Position numbers and translations under genes: made by a program. 13,907 nucleotides of DNA from Deltaproteobacteria bacterium (GTDB lineage Bacteria; Desulfobacterota; UBA8473): NCBI GenBank assembly GCA_030623035.1, contig JAUXFK010000045.1, forward strand, positions 1 through 13,907, in the 5' to 3' direction. A model generated the notes under the pieces. It made no database searches and was not told the origin of the DNA. It saw only the letters and a program-made list of their open reading frames with translations. This document shows, piece after piece, positions 1-7,167 of this stretch. Numbering within the stretch: position 1 is the stretch's first letter; every line of letters begins with the position of its first letter.

Positions 1-88
1 CTGATATCTCTTTTTTCCATAAAGCTAAACTCTTACCAAATCTTTAACTTAACCAAGGTTTATCGGCAAAAAACCTTTTGATAACTTG
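1..88. other. intergenic leader, no gene seen
   Basis: AT-rich stretch before the first dispersed repeat. I see no open frame with a ribosome binding site, no RNA gene and no convincing promoter. It holds one weak hairpin (55-77), listed separately. It may be the 3' flank of a gene lying outside the window. Confidence 0.5.
55..79 (+). terminator. weak possible terminator hairpin
   Basis: AAGGTTT (55-61) can pair with AAACCTT (71-77) across a nine-base loop, and a run of four T (76-79) closes the structure. The stem is only 7 bp and AT-rich, so it would be weak. It may end transcription entering from the left, but this is only a structural suggestion. Confidence 0.25.
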
Positions 89-203
89 ATAGTATAGGAA
101 TTTCCATTTTTTGACAGGATGTACAAGATGATCAGGATATAAGAAGAGTAAAAAAGTCATGTAAATCCTGTCAAAAGAGTCCGCCCGAAGGGCGCTAAGT
201 TCT
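89..203. repeat. family 1 dispersed palindromic repeat, uninterrupted copy
   Basis: The same unit recurs at 13574-13799. Its core is bounded by a perfect 12-bp inverted repeat, TTTTGACAGGAT (109-120) and ATCCTGTCAAAA (165-176), giving a 68-bp element that could form a hairpin. The similarity to the other copy goes beyond the palindrome on both sides, from 89 through the small CGCCC-GAA-GGGCG hairpin (182-194) to 203. Palindromes of the ATCCTGTCAAAA type are, to my knowledge, common intergenic repeats in anaerobic bacteria; that recollection was not checked. It lies upstream of the beta-CASP gene and ends about 80 bp before its start codon. Confidence 0.85.
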
Positions 204-284
204 TAAAAGGAATTTTTATTTAGGGAACTGCCGGTTAACACAGTAGCTCATCTGTTAAAAACGTTGCAAAAGGAGAGGTTATCT

Positions 285-1904
285 ATGAAAGTGACTTGTG
301 TGGGAGGAGCGGGGACTGTAACGGGTTCCAACTACTTGATTGAGGCAAAAGGTGTAAAAATTCTGGTTGACTGCGGTATGTTTCAGGGCTTGAGAGAATT
401 AGAGGAACGCAATTATATGGATTTCCCATATAACCCCCAAACGGTGAGTCATCTTTTTTTAACACACGCACATATCGATCACAGTGGTTTAATCCCTAAA
501 CTGGCACGGGAGGGATTTTATGGTACGATCCTATGTACAGAAGCGACTGCAGACTTGTGCGAAATCATGCTGGCTGACAGTGCCTATATACAAAATATGG
601 AAGCAGAATGGCGCAACCGTAAGAAGAGGCGTGCCGGACGAGAACGCTTTATCGAAGCACTTTATACACAATCCGATGTCAAGAATGTCATGAAACTTTT
701 CCGGCCGGTAAATTACGGGCAGGAGGTTAGTATTTCACCGAATGTACGTGTCCGTTTAAATGATGCAGGCCACATACTGGGCTCGGCTATAGTTGAACTC
801 TGGATCGAGGAAAACGGTACTGAGGTCAAACTCGTTTTTTCCGGTGACCTCGGCAGTACCAATCAGCCGATCATTAAAGATCCTACATACATTGAGAGCG
901 CAGATGTCGTCTTCATTGAATCAACCTATGGCAATCGTCTTCATAAGTCCAAAGAAAGCACCTATGAGGAGATCAAACAGGTTATTATTGACGCCCATAA
1001 AGATGGGGGAAATGTTGTGATTCCTGCCTTTGCAGTGGAACGCACCCAGGAGGTACTGTATATATTAAACGAGCTGTATCAGGAAAAACAAATTCCCTAT
1101 ATGGATGTTTATTTAGACAGCCCCCTGGCCGTATCCGCCACGGATATTTTTTTAAAACACCCCGAATGTTTTGATGAAGAAACCATGAAGAAATTGAGTA
1201 CAGGTGATCACCCGCTGGACTTTGAGAGGATGCACCTCATTCGCTCCGTGGAAGAATCCAGACGCCTGAATGAAGTCGAAAAAGGGGCCATAATCATTGC
1301 AGCCAGCGGGATGGCTCATGCAGGCCGTATCAAGCATCACCTGCGTCATAATCTTTGGCGTCAAGAGGCGCATATCGTATTTGTAGGCTACCAGGCCAAT
1401 GGCACTACAGGACGCCTTATTGTAGACGGTGCAAAGCATGTAAAGATTTTCGGAGAAGAAGTGAAGGTGAGGGCAAAAGTCCATACCATAGGCGGATTCT
1501 CCGCTCATGCTGATCGGGACGGTCTTGTGAAATGGTTGCAGAATTTTAATCCAAAGCCAAGGATCTCCGTTATTGTACATGGTGAGCCTAATTCCTCGAT
1601 AGCCTTTAGCGATTATGTCAGGGAGCAGCTCGGACTGGATACGATTGTGCCACAACTCGGAGAAGTAATCGATCTTGATATCGCGATGGGTGAATTCAAG
1701 AAAGAAGGTATAGCTGTTACACCATTAGAATTCAGCAAAGAACTGGACCAAACCTGGTTAGAGCTGGATGATATTATCACCCGATTAGGAGATATGGAGG
1801 ATATTGGAAACTACGAGGTACGAGAAAGCCTGGCACCCAGGTTACGGGACATAAACAAAAAACTGGTTGAAATAAGAGAAAACATGGCCGGCAAGGAAAT
1901 CTGA
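285..1904 (+). CDS. beta-CASP metallo-beta-lactamase family ribonuclease-like protein
   Basis: A 539-residue protein of the MBL-fold, beta-CASP (YSH1/CPSF73-like) RNA-processing family, which uses two zinc ions to cut RNA in the cytoplasm. All expected motifs are visible: the HAHIDH zinc motif (61-66), the third-motif histidine in AGHILGSA (H163), the aspartate in FSGDLG (D188), the beta-CASP acidic motif IESTYG (E212), the histidine in FSAHAD (H408) and the C-terminal VHGEP histidine (H432). The set is complete, so the enzyme should be active. The start at 285 is preferred over an in-frame TTG at 264 because AGGAGAGG (271-278) sits at the right distance and the fold begins immediately with a beta strand. 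The next gene starts 22 bp downstream, so they may be co-transcribed. The RNA target is unknown; the tail beyond residue 480 is a helical extension of unknown role. Confidence 0.93.
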   Translation: MKVTCVGGAGTVTGSNYLIEAKGVKILVDCGMFQGLRELEERNYMDFPYNPQTVSHLFLTHAHIDHSGLIPKLAREGFYGTILCTEATADLCEIMLADSAYIQNMEAEWRNRKKRRAGRERFIEALYTQSDVKNVMKLFRPVNYGQEVSISPNVRVRLNDAGHILGSAIVELWIEENGTEVKLVFSGDLGSTNQPIIKDPTYIESADVVFIESTYGNRLHKSKESTYEEIKQVIIDAHKDGGNVVIPAFAVERTQEVLYILNELYQEKQIPYMDVYLDSPLAVSATDIFLKHPECFDEETMKKLSTGDHPLDFERMHLIRSVEESRRLNEVEKGAIIIAASGMAHAGRIKHHLRHNLWRQEAHIVFVGYQANGTTGRLIVDGAKHVKIFGEEVKVRAKVHTIGGFSAHADRDGLVKWLQNFNPKPRISVIVHGEPNSSIAFSDYVREQLGLDTIVPQLGEVIDLDIAMGEFKKEGIAVTPLEFSKELDQTWLELDDIITRLGDMEDIGNYEVRESLAPRLRDINKKLVEIRENMAGKEI

Positions 1905-1926
1905 GGGCATGTATGAGGAGATATTT

Positions 1927-2895
1927 ATGAAAAACAGGTATTTTATCGTTCTTTTGTCTTTAGCTATAATGGTTACATTTGTCTTTTCAGCGAATGTTTA
2001 TGCAAAAAAAAGGATTGTTTTCGGTGGGGGGCCTGCTGGCGGAACCTTCCAGGTATTTGCCAATGCAATACAGGTCTATAAGCCTATTAAAAGATTGGAT
2101 GGCTACAATATTCAAGCCCAATCTTCTGCCGGTTCTGTTGAAAATCTTCGGAAAGTAAATTCGGGTAAATCCCATTTTGCAGTGGTGTATTCGGGTCACA
2201 TCTGGCAGGCAAGAGGTGGGATGATGAAGAACGATAAGAGAAGATACCTGGATGTTCTTGCGGTTTCCTGCTTATACGGTGCGCCTGCTCAACTTATCGT
2301 CAGGTCTGATTCCGGCATTAAAAGCTGCAATGATCTGATAGGTAAAAAAGTGGGCGTTGGCAATGCAGGTTCCGGTGCCTTTGCCAATTGCGAGCTGTTT
2401 TTTACGCATATAGGAATCTGGGATAAGATTAAAAGAAACGCAATGGGATACAATGATGCTGCCAATGCTTTTGGCAATAACCAACTCGATGCCTTCTGGC
2501 TCTTCACTGCTTTTCCAAGCGGTGCTGTTATAATGGCTGCCCAAACGAATGACATTGCACTGATAGACCTTGATAAGGATGCATCCACCTTGGGATTTTA
2601 TGATAAATATCCTTATTTTGGCAGGGTCTCTATTCCTGCCCGCACGTATAAGGGTGTAGATTCTGATGCGCCATCATTTCAGGACTGTGCACTGTGGGTG
2701 GCGAATACGAAAACACCCGCTTCTTTAGTATATCAGCTCCTTTCAATAGTATATACGGATGAAGGACTTAAGCACATGGTCAACCAGAAAAAAACCTTTA
2801 AAGAAATGAGCCTTTCAAACGGAGTGAAAGGCATTGTTACGCCTTTGCATCCTGGTGCTGAGAAATTTTGGAAGGAAAAAGGCGTATTAAAATAA
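1927..2895 (+). CDS. TAXI family TRAP transporter solute-binding protein
   Basis: A 322-residue periplasmic binding protein of the TAXI class (NMT1/THI5-like fold), which captures a small, usually anionic, organic solute and delivers it to the TRAP permease. The first 26 residues form a signal peptide: a basic start (MKNR), a hydrophobic core and a likely cleavage after VYA. The mature protein opens with the family's glycine-rich strand (GGGPAGGTF, 33-41). The start at 1927 is chosen over an upstream in-frame ATG at 1909 because GAGGAG (1915-1920) lies six bases before it and the leader then looks normal. Its stop codon overlaps the permease start by one base (TAATG), as expected for subunits of one transporter. 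The ligand cannot be read from the sequence; relatives bind dicarboxylates or glutamate-like compounds, or have no known ligand. Confidence 0.93.
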   Translation: MKNRYFIVLLSLAIMVTFVFSANVYAKKRIVFGGGPAGGTFQVFANAIQVYKPIKRLDGYNIQAQSSAGSVENLRKVNSGKSHFAVVYSGHIWQARGGMMKNDKRRYLDVLAVSCLYGAPAQLIVRSDSGIKSCNDLIGKKVGVGNAGSGAFANCELFFTHIGIWDKIKRNAMGYNDAANAFGNNQLDAFWLFTAFPSGAVIMAAQTNDIALIDLDKDASTLGFYDKYPYFGRVSIPARTYKGVDSDAPSFQDCALWVANTKTPASLVYQLLSIVYTDEGLKHMVNQKKTFKEMSLSNGVKGIVTPLHPGAEKFWKEKGVLK

Positions 2896-4886
2896 TGTAC
2901 GATAAACTGAAAGGGTTTGAGCAGATAATCTTTGATACGCTTTCCGTGATACTGGTGCTGTTCTATTCCTATTCGGCCGTAATCGAACCCGCAGCCACAC
3001 AGTACCACAGAGGGATATATGTAATTATCACTTATGTATTGGTTTTTTTACTTTACCAGTCCATATCCCCGATTATGCGCATACTCGATTATGTACTCAT
3101 CTCGCTTTCTATCATAACCATCGGTTACTGGATGCTTAATTTTGAGGCGATAAATTACCGCGTAGGTGCTGAAACAAGGGTTGATATGCTCATTGCAACG
3201 ATCGGCGTCATTATAAGCGTGGAATTGGCCCGGAGGGTAGTCGGCAATGTTTTTGTGTTTATAGGGATATTGATGCTGTTTTATGGTGTTTATGGGGCGT
3301 ATATGCCGGATTTGGTATCCCACGCAGGGGATTCGTTTCCCCAGCTTTGTACCAGTATCTTTTATAAGAGTGATGGTATATTTGGTATTATGGCAAATGT
3401 GCTTGCAACCTATGTAGTCCTGTTTGTGCTTTTTGGTGCCTTCTTAGAAAAATGTGGGGCGCAGAAGTTTTTCATTGACTGGCCTTTAGCTGCTGTCGGA
3501 CATAAAACAGGAGGCCCTGCCAAAGTATCTGTGATTGCCAGCGGTCTGTTTGGATCGATCTCCGGCAGTGCAATCGCAAATACAGTATCTACAGGCGCAT
3601 TCACAATCCCGATGATGAAAAAGGCCGGGTTCAAACCTCATGTTGCAGGCGGTATTGAGCCGGCAGCCTCGATTGGAGGCATGTTCATGCCGCCGATTAT
3701 GGGTGCGGGCGGGTTTATTATGGCAGAACTTACAGGTTTGCCATACTCTAAAATAATGCTGATAGCATTATTCCCGGCCGCTATGTATTTTTTCAGTGTT
3801 TTTGTTATGGTTCACTATGAAGCCAAGATTTACAATCTGACAGGAGAAAAACATAAATACAGCGCCCGGGAAATTCTTAAGCGAGAATGGTTCTATACCA
3901 TTCCCTTGCTTGTAATCACAGTACTGATGCTGACAGGATATTCGCCAGGATACTCTGCGATTGCAGGTTTGATAAGCTGTGTCGTTATCAGTTGGTTTAG
4001 AAAGGAAACACGCATAGGTTTAAAAGGATTCATAGATGCATCCAGGACAGGTACAATGAACAGCCTTAAGATAGGGGCTACAGTCGGGATTATTGGTATT
4101 ATTATCGGTATTCTAACCTTCAGCGGTCTTGTATTAACCTTTGCGGATATCATGATTGAAATGGCAGGGGGCTCATTGGTTTTAACCATCCTGCTAATCG
4201 CCCTGGCCTCCCTTGTGCTTGGCATGGGTGTTCCGGTTACCGCTGCCTATTTGATAACCGCGGTTGTTGCTGTTCCGGCATTAACACATTTAGGAGTCAA
4301 CCTTATAGCTGCTCATATGATTGTCTATTGGCTATCACAAGATTCAAATATTACTCCGCCCGTATGTATTGCAGCTTTTGCAGGTGCAACCATTGCCAAA
4401 GCCAACATGTGGCGCACCGCCTTTACCTCTTTTAAATTCGCTAAATTTCTCTATTTGGGCCCTTTTCTCTTTGGTTATGTGCCGGGCTTTAGCCTAAACG
4501 GATCTTATCTGGATATTTTGAAAGTAATGGTGCTGATTGTAATTGTTACCTATCTTTTTTCTTATATGTTTAGCGGAGCAACATTTTATAAGCTAAAGGG
4601 CATCTTTGCAGACACATACATGCCGGATCTTGGGATGTTAGGAGCTGTGGCAGGCGGTATTACAGGGTTTCTTATAAGGCCTGCCGCCCTGTCCGGGGAG
4701 AAGCTGCCATTTAATGCAGTGCTGTCTCATGGTTCAAATACTGCCCTTTTAGATAATATATTAAACCCATTAGCCAGGGATTCCTTCAATATAATGGCAG
4801 TATGTACAGTGATTGGGCTGATCATTGGAATATATACAGGGTATTTTATAAAATCAAATAACCTTACGGAGGAAATGAAAAAATGA
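2895..4886 (+). CDS. TRAP transporter fused permease (4TM/12TM), TAXI type
   Basis: A 663-residue inner-membrane protein that fuses the small (DctQ-like) and large (DctM-like) TRAP subunits, the usual arrangement for TAXI systems. Hydrophobic segments fill most of its length. The N-terminal part (about 1-130) corresponds to the small subunit. The DctM core begins near 165 and carries the conserved GGPAKVSVIASGLFGSISGS region (206-225), then STGAFTIPMMKKAGF and the MFMPPIMGAGGF segment (263-274). TRAP transporters are secondary carriers, normally driven by a sodium gradient. The ATG at 2895 overlaps the stop of the binding-protein gene; an upstream in-frame TTG at 2868 would add nine charged residues inside that gene and is less likely. 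The 3' end overlaps the carboxyltransferase start (ATGA), pointing to coupled translation. Confidence 0.94.
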   Translation: MYDKLKGFEQIIFDTLSVILVLFYSYSAVIEPAATQYHRGIYVIITYVLVFLLYQSISPIMRILDYVLISLSIITIGYWMLNFEAINYRVGAETRVDMLIATIGVIISVELARRVVGNVFVFIGILMLFYGVYGAYMPDLVSHAGDSFPQLCTSIFYKSDGIFGIMANVLATYVVLFVLFGAFLEKCGAQKFFIDWPLAAVGHKTGGPAKVSVIASGLFGSISGSAIANTVSTGAFTIPMMKKAGFKPHVAGGIEPAASIGGMFMPPIMGAGGFIMAELTGLPYSKIMLIALFPAAMYFFSVFVMVHYEAKIYNLTGEKHKYSAREILKREWFYTIPLLVITVLMLTGYSPGYSAIAGLISCVVISWFRKETRIGLKGFIDASRTGTMNSLKIGATVGIIGIIIGILTFSGLVLTFADIMIEMAGGSLVLTILLIALASLVLGMGVPVTAAYLITAVVAVPALTHLGVNLIAAHMIVYWLSQDSNITPPVCIAAFAGATIAKANMWRTAFTSFKFAKFLYLGPFLFGYVPGFSLNGSYLDILKVMVLIVIVTYLFSYMFSGATFYKLKGIFADTYMPDLGMLGAVAGGITGFLIRPAALSGEKLPFNAVLSHGSNTALLDNILNPLARDSFNIMAVCTVIGLIIGIYTGYFIKSNNLTEEMKK

Positions 4887-6436
4887 AGACGAACTTAGAA
4901 AAACTTTCGGAGTTAAGAGAGCGTAAGAAAAGAATCTTAGAAATGGGTGGTCCAAAAAGCATAGAGAAACAACACGGCCGTGGGAAATTGACTGCCAGAG
5001 AAAGGATCGATCTGCTCTTTGATACCTCTACATTTATGGAGGTTGATGCACTGATAAAGCACAGGTGCACTTTTTTTGGCATGGAAGCAAAGGAAATTCC
5101 GGCTGATGCCGTTATTACAGGAGGCGGAAAGATATTGGGGAGAAATGCCTTTGTTGCAGCAGAGGATTTTACGGTTGTTGCAGGGACATTCGGGGAGATG
5201 CACGGCAAAAAAATCTGTAAGGTTATTGACTCAGCAGGAAAATGCGGATCCCCATTTGTCCAGATCATTGATTCCGGGGGCGCCAGGTTACAGGAGGGAC
5301 AGGACTCGAGCGAACCTTATGCCCAGTTATTTCGCAGGCATACCCTTTATTCCGGAGTCATTCCCCAAATTACCCTCTTGTTGGGCAGTTGTGGAGGCGG
5401 CGCTGCATATGGTCCTGCATTGACGGATTTTATAATTATGGTAGACGGTGTCAGCCGTATGTACATGGGAGGGCCTGCCTTTGTAAAGACAATGCTCGGT
5501 GATGATAAGACAGAGGAAGAATTGGGTGGGGCCAAACTTCACAGCGAGATAACAGGCTTGTGCGATTTCGTTGCCAAGGATGACGCAGAGGCGATTGAGA
5601 TTGCCAAAGAGCTCTTAAGCTTCTTTCCCTCAAATAACAGGGAGAAACCGCCTGTTGCCGAAACAGGGGATGACCCTGCTCGGATGAACAGGGGTATCAT
5701 GGATATCCTGCCGGATCATTCCAAAACTCCATTTGATATGTACAGGATAATAAGGGAGATCGTGGATAACGGTTACTTTTTAGAGGTTAAGGCCAGATTT
5801 GGAAGGAATATGATCACCGGTTTTGCCAGGTTGAATGGCAGACCTGTCGGGATATTGGCAAATAATTCCATGGTTATGGGGGGCGTTATTGACGTTAATG
5901 CTGCAAATAAACACGCCAGATTTGTGCGGATTTGTGATGCCTATAATATCCCCATCGTACATATACAGGATTCACCAGCGGTGATGATTGGCCAAAACGA
6001 GGAGAAGAAGGGGATCATAAAGCACGGTTCCAAGATGCTCCATGCGCTTACTGAGGCCTCTGTACCGAAGATAACACTGGTTATAAGAAATTCATATGCC
6101 GGCGCACAGTTATGTATGTGTAATGCCCCTTTGGGAGCTGATTTTGTCTTTGCCTGGCCAACTGCAGAGATTACCCTTGTGGGCCCTGAGACAGCGACGA
6201 GCATTCTCTATGCAAAGGAGATCGCAAAGGCAGAGAACCCTGAAGAAATAAGGGAAAAGCGTTTACAGGAATACAAGGATGTCTGGATTAACCCATATAT
6301 GGCTGCTGAGAGAGCATATATAGACGATGTTATAGAACCCGAAGCATCGCGGGCTATACTGATCAGTTTTCTTGACTCTCTTGAGAACAAAATCGATGAA
6401 AAGCCATGGAAAAAACACGGGATTATTCAGTTGTAA
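4883..6436 (+). CDS. acyl-CoA carboxylase carboxyltransferase (beta) subunit, substrate unassigned
   Basis: A 517-residue member of the biotin-dependent carboxyltransferase family (PCC/MCC beta, methylmalonyl-CoA decarboxylase alpha), which moves CO2 between carboxybiotin and an acyl-CoA. The N-terminal half has the expected HGRGKLTARERI start (31-42), the IDSGGARLQEG segment (129-139) and the oxyanion glycine loop GSCGGGAAYGPAL (168-180). The C-terminal half has GIIKHGSKML (377-386) and the AWPTAEI strand (424-430). Two places depart from propionyl-CoA carboxylase: the usual DVPGF loop reads DSPAVMIG (363-370), and the substrate-selecting YGGAYDVM segment reads YAGAQLCM (405-412), with Leu410 at the usual aspartate. 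The acyl group is therefore not assigned. GGAGG (4868-4872) precedes the start. No biotin carboxylase or biotin carrier gene is present. The 4-bp overlap with the permease suggests it acts on the imported compound after CoA activation. Confidence 0.92.
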   Translation: MKTNLEKLSELRERKKRILEMGGPKSIEKQHGRGKLTARERIDLLFDTSTFMEVDALIKHRCTFFGMEAKEIPADAVITGGGKILGRNAFVAAEDFTVVAGTFGEMHGKKICKVIDSAGKCGSPFVQIIDSGGARLQEGQDSSEPYAQLFRRHTLYSGVIPQITLLLGSCGGGAAYGPALTDFIIMVDGVSRMYMGGPAFVKTMLGDDKTEEELGGAKLHSEITGLCDFVAKDDAEAIEIAKELLSFFPSNNREKPPVAETGDDPARMNRGIMDILPDHSKTPFDMYRIIREIVDNGYFLEVKARFGRNMITGFARLNGRPVGILANNSMVMGGVIDVNAANKHARFVRICDAYNIPIVHIQDSPAVMIGQNEEKKGIIKHGSKMLHALTEASVPKITLVIRNSYAGAQLCMCNAPLGADFVFAWPTAEITLVGPETATSILYAKEIAKAENPEEIREKRLQEYKDVWINPYMAAERAYIDDVIEPEASRAILISFLDSLENKIDEKPWKKHGIIQL

Positions 6437-6498
6437 TCGGGTTCTATGCACCGGGGTTTGGTTTGAGCTTGGCTTTTTGAATTTAATGGCTATCGAGG

Positions 6499-6534
6499 CC
6501 GATTTTTTTGCAAAGAGAGGTCAAAAACTATTTT
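6499..6534 (-). repeat. probable remnant of a family 2 element end
   Basis: Read on the minus strand, this segment matches the outer left end of the 256-bp element at 9649-9904: about 31 of 36 columns agree, with one single-base gap. The shared core is CCGATTTTTT(T)GCAAAG followed by a GTCAA-like block. The match stops there and no second arm is visible, so it would be a solo or decayed end. The run of T makes part of the match cheap, hence moderate confidence. Confidence 0.45.
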
Positions 6535-6543
6535 GAATTTTAG

Positions 6544-6585
6544 CGGGTTGTTGCCCAAAAGAAAAAGGGTTTGCGCAACAACCCG
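6544..6585. terminator. strong 11-bp hairpin, possible terminator
   Basis: CGGGTTGTTGC (6544-6554) pairs perfectly with GCAACAACCCG (6575-6585), with a 20-base loop that includes an inner CCC/GGG pair. It lies 107 bp after the carboxyltransferase stop and 43 bp before the next promoter, a natural site for an operon end. No run of T follows on the plus strand, so it is not a classic intrinsic terminator. It may instead protect the 3' end of the transcript or assist another form of termination. Confidence 0.5.
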
Positions 6586-6628
6586 TTACTATATAATAAC
6601 TTTAATGAAACGGTGCGTTGGATTTCAT

Positions 6629-6656
6629 TTGACAACGATCAACACAGTTATATAAT
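6629..6656 (+). promoter_or_regulatory. sigma70-like promoter of the CBS-pdxA unit
   Basis: TTGACA (6629-6634) and TATAAT (6651-6656), both perfect consensus hexamers, are 16 bp apart. Transcription would start near 6663, at the first bases of the ribosome binding site AAAGGAG (6663-6669), leaving a leader of only about 14 bases before the ATG at 6677. Confidence 0.75.
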
Positions 6657-6676
6657 AAGTCGAAAGGAGCGGTACT

Positions 6677-7156
6677 ATGATTACAGCCAGGGACATTATG
6701 ACAAAAGAGGTCTTAACGGTTTCTCCGGAAACCGATGTTAACAAGGCCGCAAGATTACTATTGGATAACTTTATGAATGGAATGCCGGTAGTCGATGAAC
6801 AGGGAAACCTGGTTGGAATTATCTGTCAGAGTGATCTCATCGCTCAGCAGAAAAAGCTTCCCATCCCCTCTGTTTTTACTCTCCTTGATGGTTTCATCCC
6901 TCTAGTCTCCCGAAAAAATTTTGAAAACGAATTAAAAAAGATAGTTGCCTCCACTGTAGCTGAGGCGATGACTCCAAATCCAATTACTGTGGGTCCTGAA
7001 AGCAGCATTGAGGAAATTGCCAGGTTGATGGTAGACAAAAAGCTCCATACCCTTCCAGTCATGGATGAAGGCAAACTGATAGGTGTTGTAGGCAAAGAGG
7101 ATATCCTGCGCACTCTTCTGCCTTGCGATGAAAATTCCCAGGATACACAAGAGTAA
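6677..7156 (+). CDS. two-CBS-domain protein
   Basis: A 159-residue soluble protein made almost wholly of a pair of CBS domains, which together usually form a Bateman module that senses adenine nucleotides or related ligands. The first repeat spans about residues 5-58 (ARDIMTKEVLTVSPETDV, then GMPVVDEQGNLVGIICQSDL). The second spans about 95-148 (VAEAMTPNPITVGPESSI, then HTLPVMDEGKLIGVVGKEDIL). A 35-residue linker (60-94) joins them, longer than in minimal CBS pairs. No enzymatic or membrane domain is attached. AAAGGAG precedes the ATG at the right spacing and a strong promoter lies just upstream. pdxA begins 11 bp after the stop, so the two are almost certainly co-transcribed. Whether it regulates PdxA or something else cannot be told from sequence. 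Confidence 0.92.
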   Translation: MITARDIMTKEVLTVSPETDVNKAARLLLDNFMNGMPVVDEQGNLVGIICQSDLIAQQKKLPIPSVFTLLDGFIPLVSRKNFENELKKIVASTVAEAMTPNPITVGPESSIEEIARLMVDKKLHTLPVMDEGKLIGVVGKEDILRTLLPCDENSQDTQE

Positions 7157-7167
7157 AGGATCGAGTT

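Larger units (their letters stand above)
6437..6628. other. intergenic spacer after carboxyltransferase gene
   Basis: No open frame of interest. The stretch holds a short segment resembling one end of the family 2 element (6499-6534) and a strong hairpin (6544-6585), both listed separately. It divides the transporter operon from the CBS-pdxA unit. Confidence 0.6.

Noticed and set aside
111..143. TTGACA in the family 1 repeat as a -35 box for the beta-CASP gene
   Set aside because: The hexamer is part of the palindrome arm and the best -10-like sequence (TATAAG, 138-143) is 21 bp away, outside the normal range.
1152..1655. 167-codon minus-strand open frame inside the beta-CASP gene
   Set aside because: It lies fully antisense to a gene with complete catalytic motifs, and its translation shows no recognisable domain.
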